NCBI GenBank assembly: GCA_027082925.1
Contig: JALWTD010000017.1
Coordinates: forward strand, 186,001 to 250,000
Length of the DNA: 64,000 bases
Direction of reading: 5' to 3'
Origin: Flavobacteriaceae bacterium
GTDB lineage: Bacteria; Bacteroidota; Bacteroidia; Flavobacteriales; Flavobacteriaceae
In this document: one piece after another, positions 63,523 to 64,000 of the stretch
Position numbering within the stretch: position 1 is the stretch's first letter
How the letters are laid out: each line of letters begins with the position of its first letter
Made by a program: the position numbers and the translations under genes
The notes under the pieces: generated by a model
Seen by the model: the letters and a program-made list of their open reading frames with translations, nothing else
The model's database searches: none
Told to the model about the DNA's origin: nothing

Positions 63523-64000
63523 ATGAAAAAAAATATAATTCTTTTTTTAACCTTTCTTTCACTATTGTCATGTGAAAATTCTTCCAAAAAACTCGTTAAA
63601 ATAGAGGGAACTCTCATTCCTATTGATGAAAAAATAGATTCAAAAAAAGAGATAGAAGACTTTGTAGCACCTTTTAAAGCTCAGGTAGAAAGTGAAATGA
63701 ATAAAGCCTTAAGTTACACTCCCATTAATTTAACCTCTACAGATGGAGAATTAGAAAGTACACTAGGCAATTTTATGGCAGATCTTTGCTATCAAAAAGC
63801 AAATCCTATTTTTAATGCTAAAACAGGGAAAAATATAGATTTTGCCATGTTTAATTTTGGCGGGATTAGAGCCGATATTTCTAAAGGTGGAATTACTAAT
63901 TTACATGCTTTTAAACTTATGCCTTTTGAAAATCAATTAGTTGTTGTGGAGCTTAGTGCTAATAAATTAAATGAACTGGTTCATTATTTAATTACAGAAA
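63523..64000 (+). CDS. 5'-nucleotidase C-terminal-domain lipoprotein (runs off window)
   Basis: The visible 159 residues begin with a lipoprotein signal ending LLSC. They match the C-terminal domain of UshA-like 5'-nucleotidases: TSTDGELESTLGNFMADLC, DFAMFNFGGIRADI and LMPFENQLVVVELSANKL. This domain binds nucleotide bases, and the separate metallophosphatase partner in relatives is a neighbouring gene that would lie beyond the edge. The stop is outside the window. The gene starts 53 bp from the divergent DUF6913 start. Confidence 0.82.
   Translation, partial: MKKNIILFLTFLSLLSCENSSKKLVKIEGTLIPIDEKIDSKKEIEDFVAPFKAQVESEMNKALSYTPINLTSTDGELESTLGNFMADLCYQKANPIFNAKTGKNIDFAMFNFGGIRADISKGGITNLHAFKLMPFENQLVVVELSANKLNELVHYLITE

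Overview
The window looks like chromosome from a member of the Flavobacteriaceae (Bacteroidota). DNA is AT-rich. It encodes the gliding-motility ABC proteins GldF and GldG, a PorD-type type IX secretion protein, the DUF5606 and DUF6913 families, the Bacteroidota form of CarB without its C-terminal regulatory domain, and a Bacteroidota-type omega subunit. Nearly every recognisable promoter has the Bacteroidota -7 box TAnnTTTG, several with a TTG/TTTG element 17-23 bp upstream. No insertion sequence, prophage, CRISPR array or rRNA operon was seen. Most of the window is conserved core genome.

Layout. 1-4.1 kb: dapD (partial, minus), then ruvX, a DUF1919 gene, def, DUF5606, mazG and an SDR reductase. 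4.1-4.25 kb: a 92-bp palindromic repeat and a terminator, then lon on minus. 6.9-9.8 kb: an ECF sigma factor, a membrane-anchored probable anti-sigma protein and two secreted repeat proteins, one DUF4097-like and one with a GIN domain; this reads as one envelope-response unit. 9.8-19 kb: a GlmU-like enzyme, a HEPN protein, the large pyruvate:ferredoxin oxidoreductase, a cytochrome-like lipoprotein, carB and rpmH (too short for routine ORF lists). 19.4-25.4 kb: pyrG, yidC, a STAS-like protein, purC and phoH. 25.6-35.6 kb: SAM-hydroxide adenosyltransferase, a small ABM-type protein, gldF-gldG, dnaN, an AcpH-like protein, a gamma-glutamyltransferase lipoprotein, an AI-2E family transporter, DUF1697 and a methyltransferase. 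35.6-40.8 kb: an NAD-linked formate dehydrogenase locus (NuoEF-like fusion, molybdopterin subunit, FdhD). 40.8-42.3 kb: a promoter followed by a non-coding stretch (possible RNA gene), a 43-residue peptide gene, a small membrane protein and a tRNA operon (Ser-GCT, Pro-TGG, Arg-TCT in transcription order). 42.4-55.5 kb: a 7TM-HD phosphohydrolase, an FAD oxidoreductase, thiolase, NlpC/P60 peptidase, TPR protein, gyrA, clpC and a glycosyltransferase. 55.6-63.5 kb: minus-strand envelope and housekeeping cluster read from DUF6913 through dapA, ferritin, bamD, rpoZ, coaBC, porD and recN to fabI. The window ends inside a 5'-nucleotidase-domain lipoprotein gene.

How genes work together. dapD and dapA both serve the diaminopimelate/lysine route. 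carB, pyrG and purC supply nucleotides. bamD, porD, yidC, gldF and gldG build the envelope, secretion and gliding machinery. PFOR and formate dehydrogenase together suggest an organism able to use low-oxygen or C1 electron sources, and a TGAT-N4-ATCA site upstream of PFOR fits oxygen-type control. The least explained items are the candidate RNA at about 40.83-41.06 kb, the 43-residue peptide, the sigma/repeat-protein unit, the DUF1919 gene inside a housekeeping block, and the palindromic repeat near 4.1 kb. I found no clearly new multi-gene defence or mobile system.
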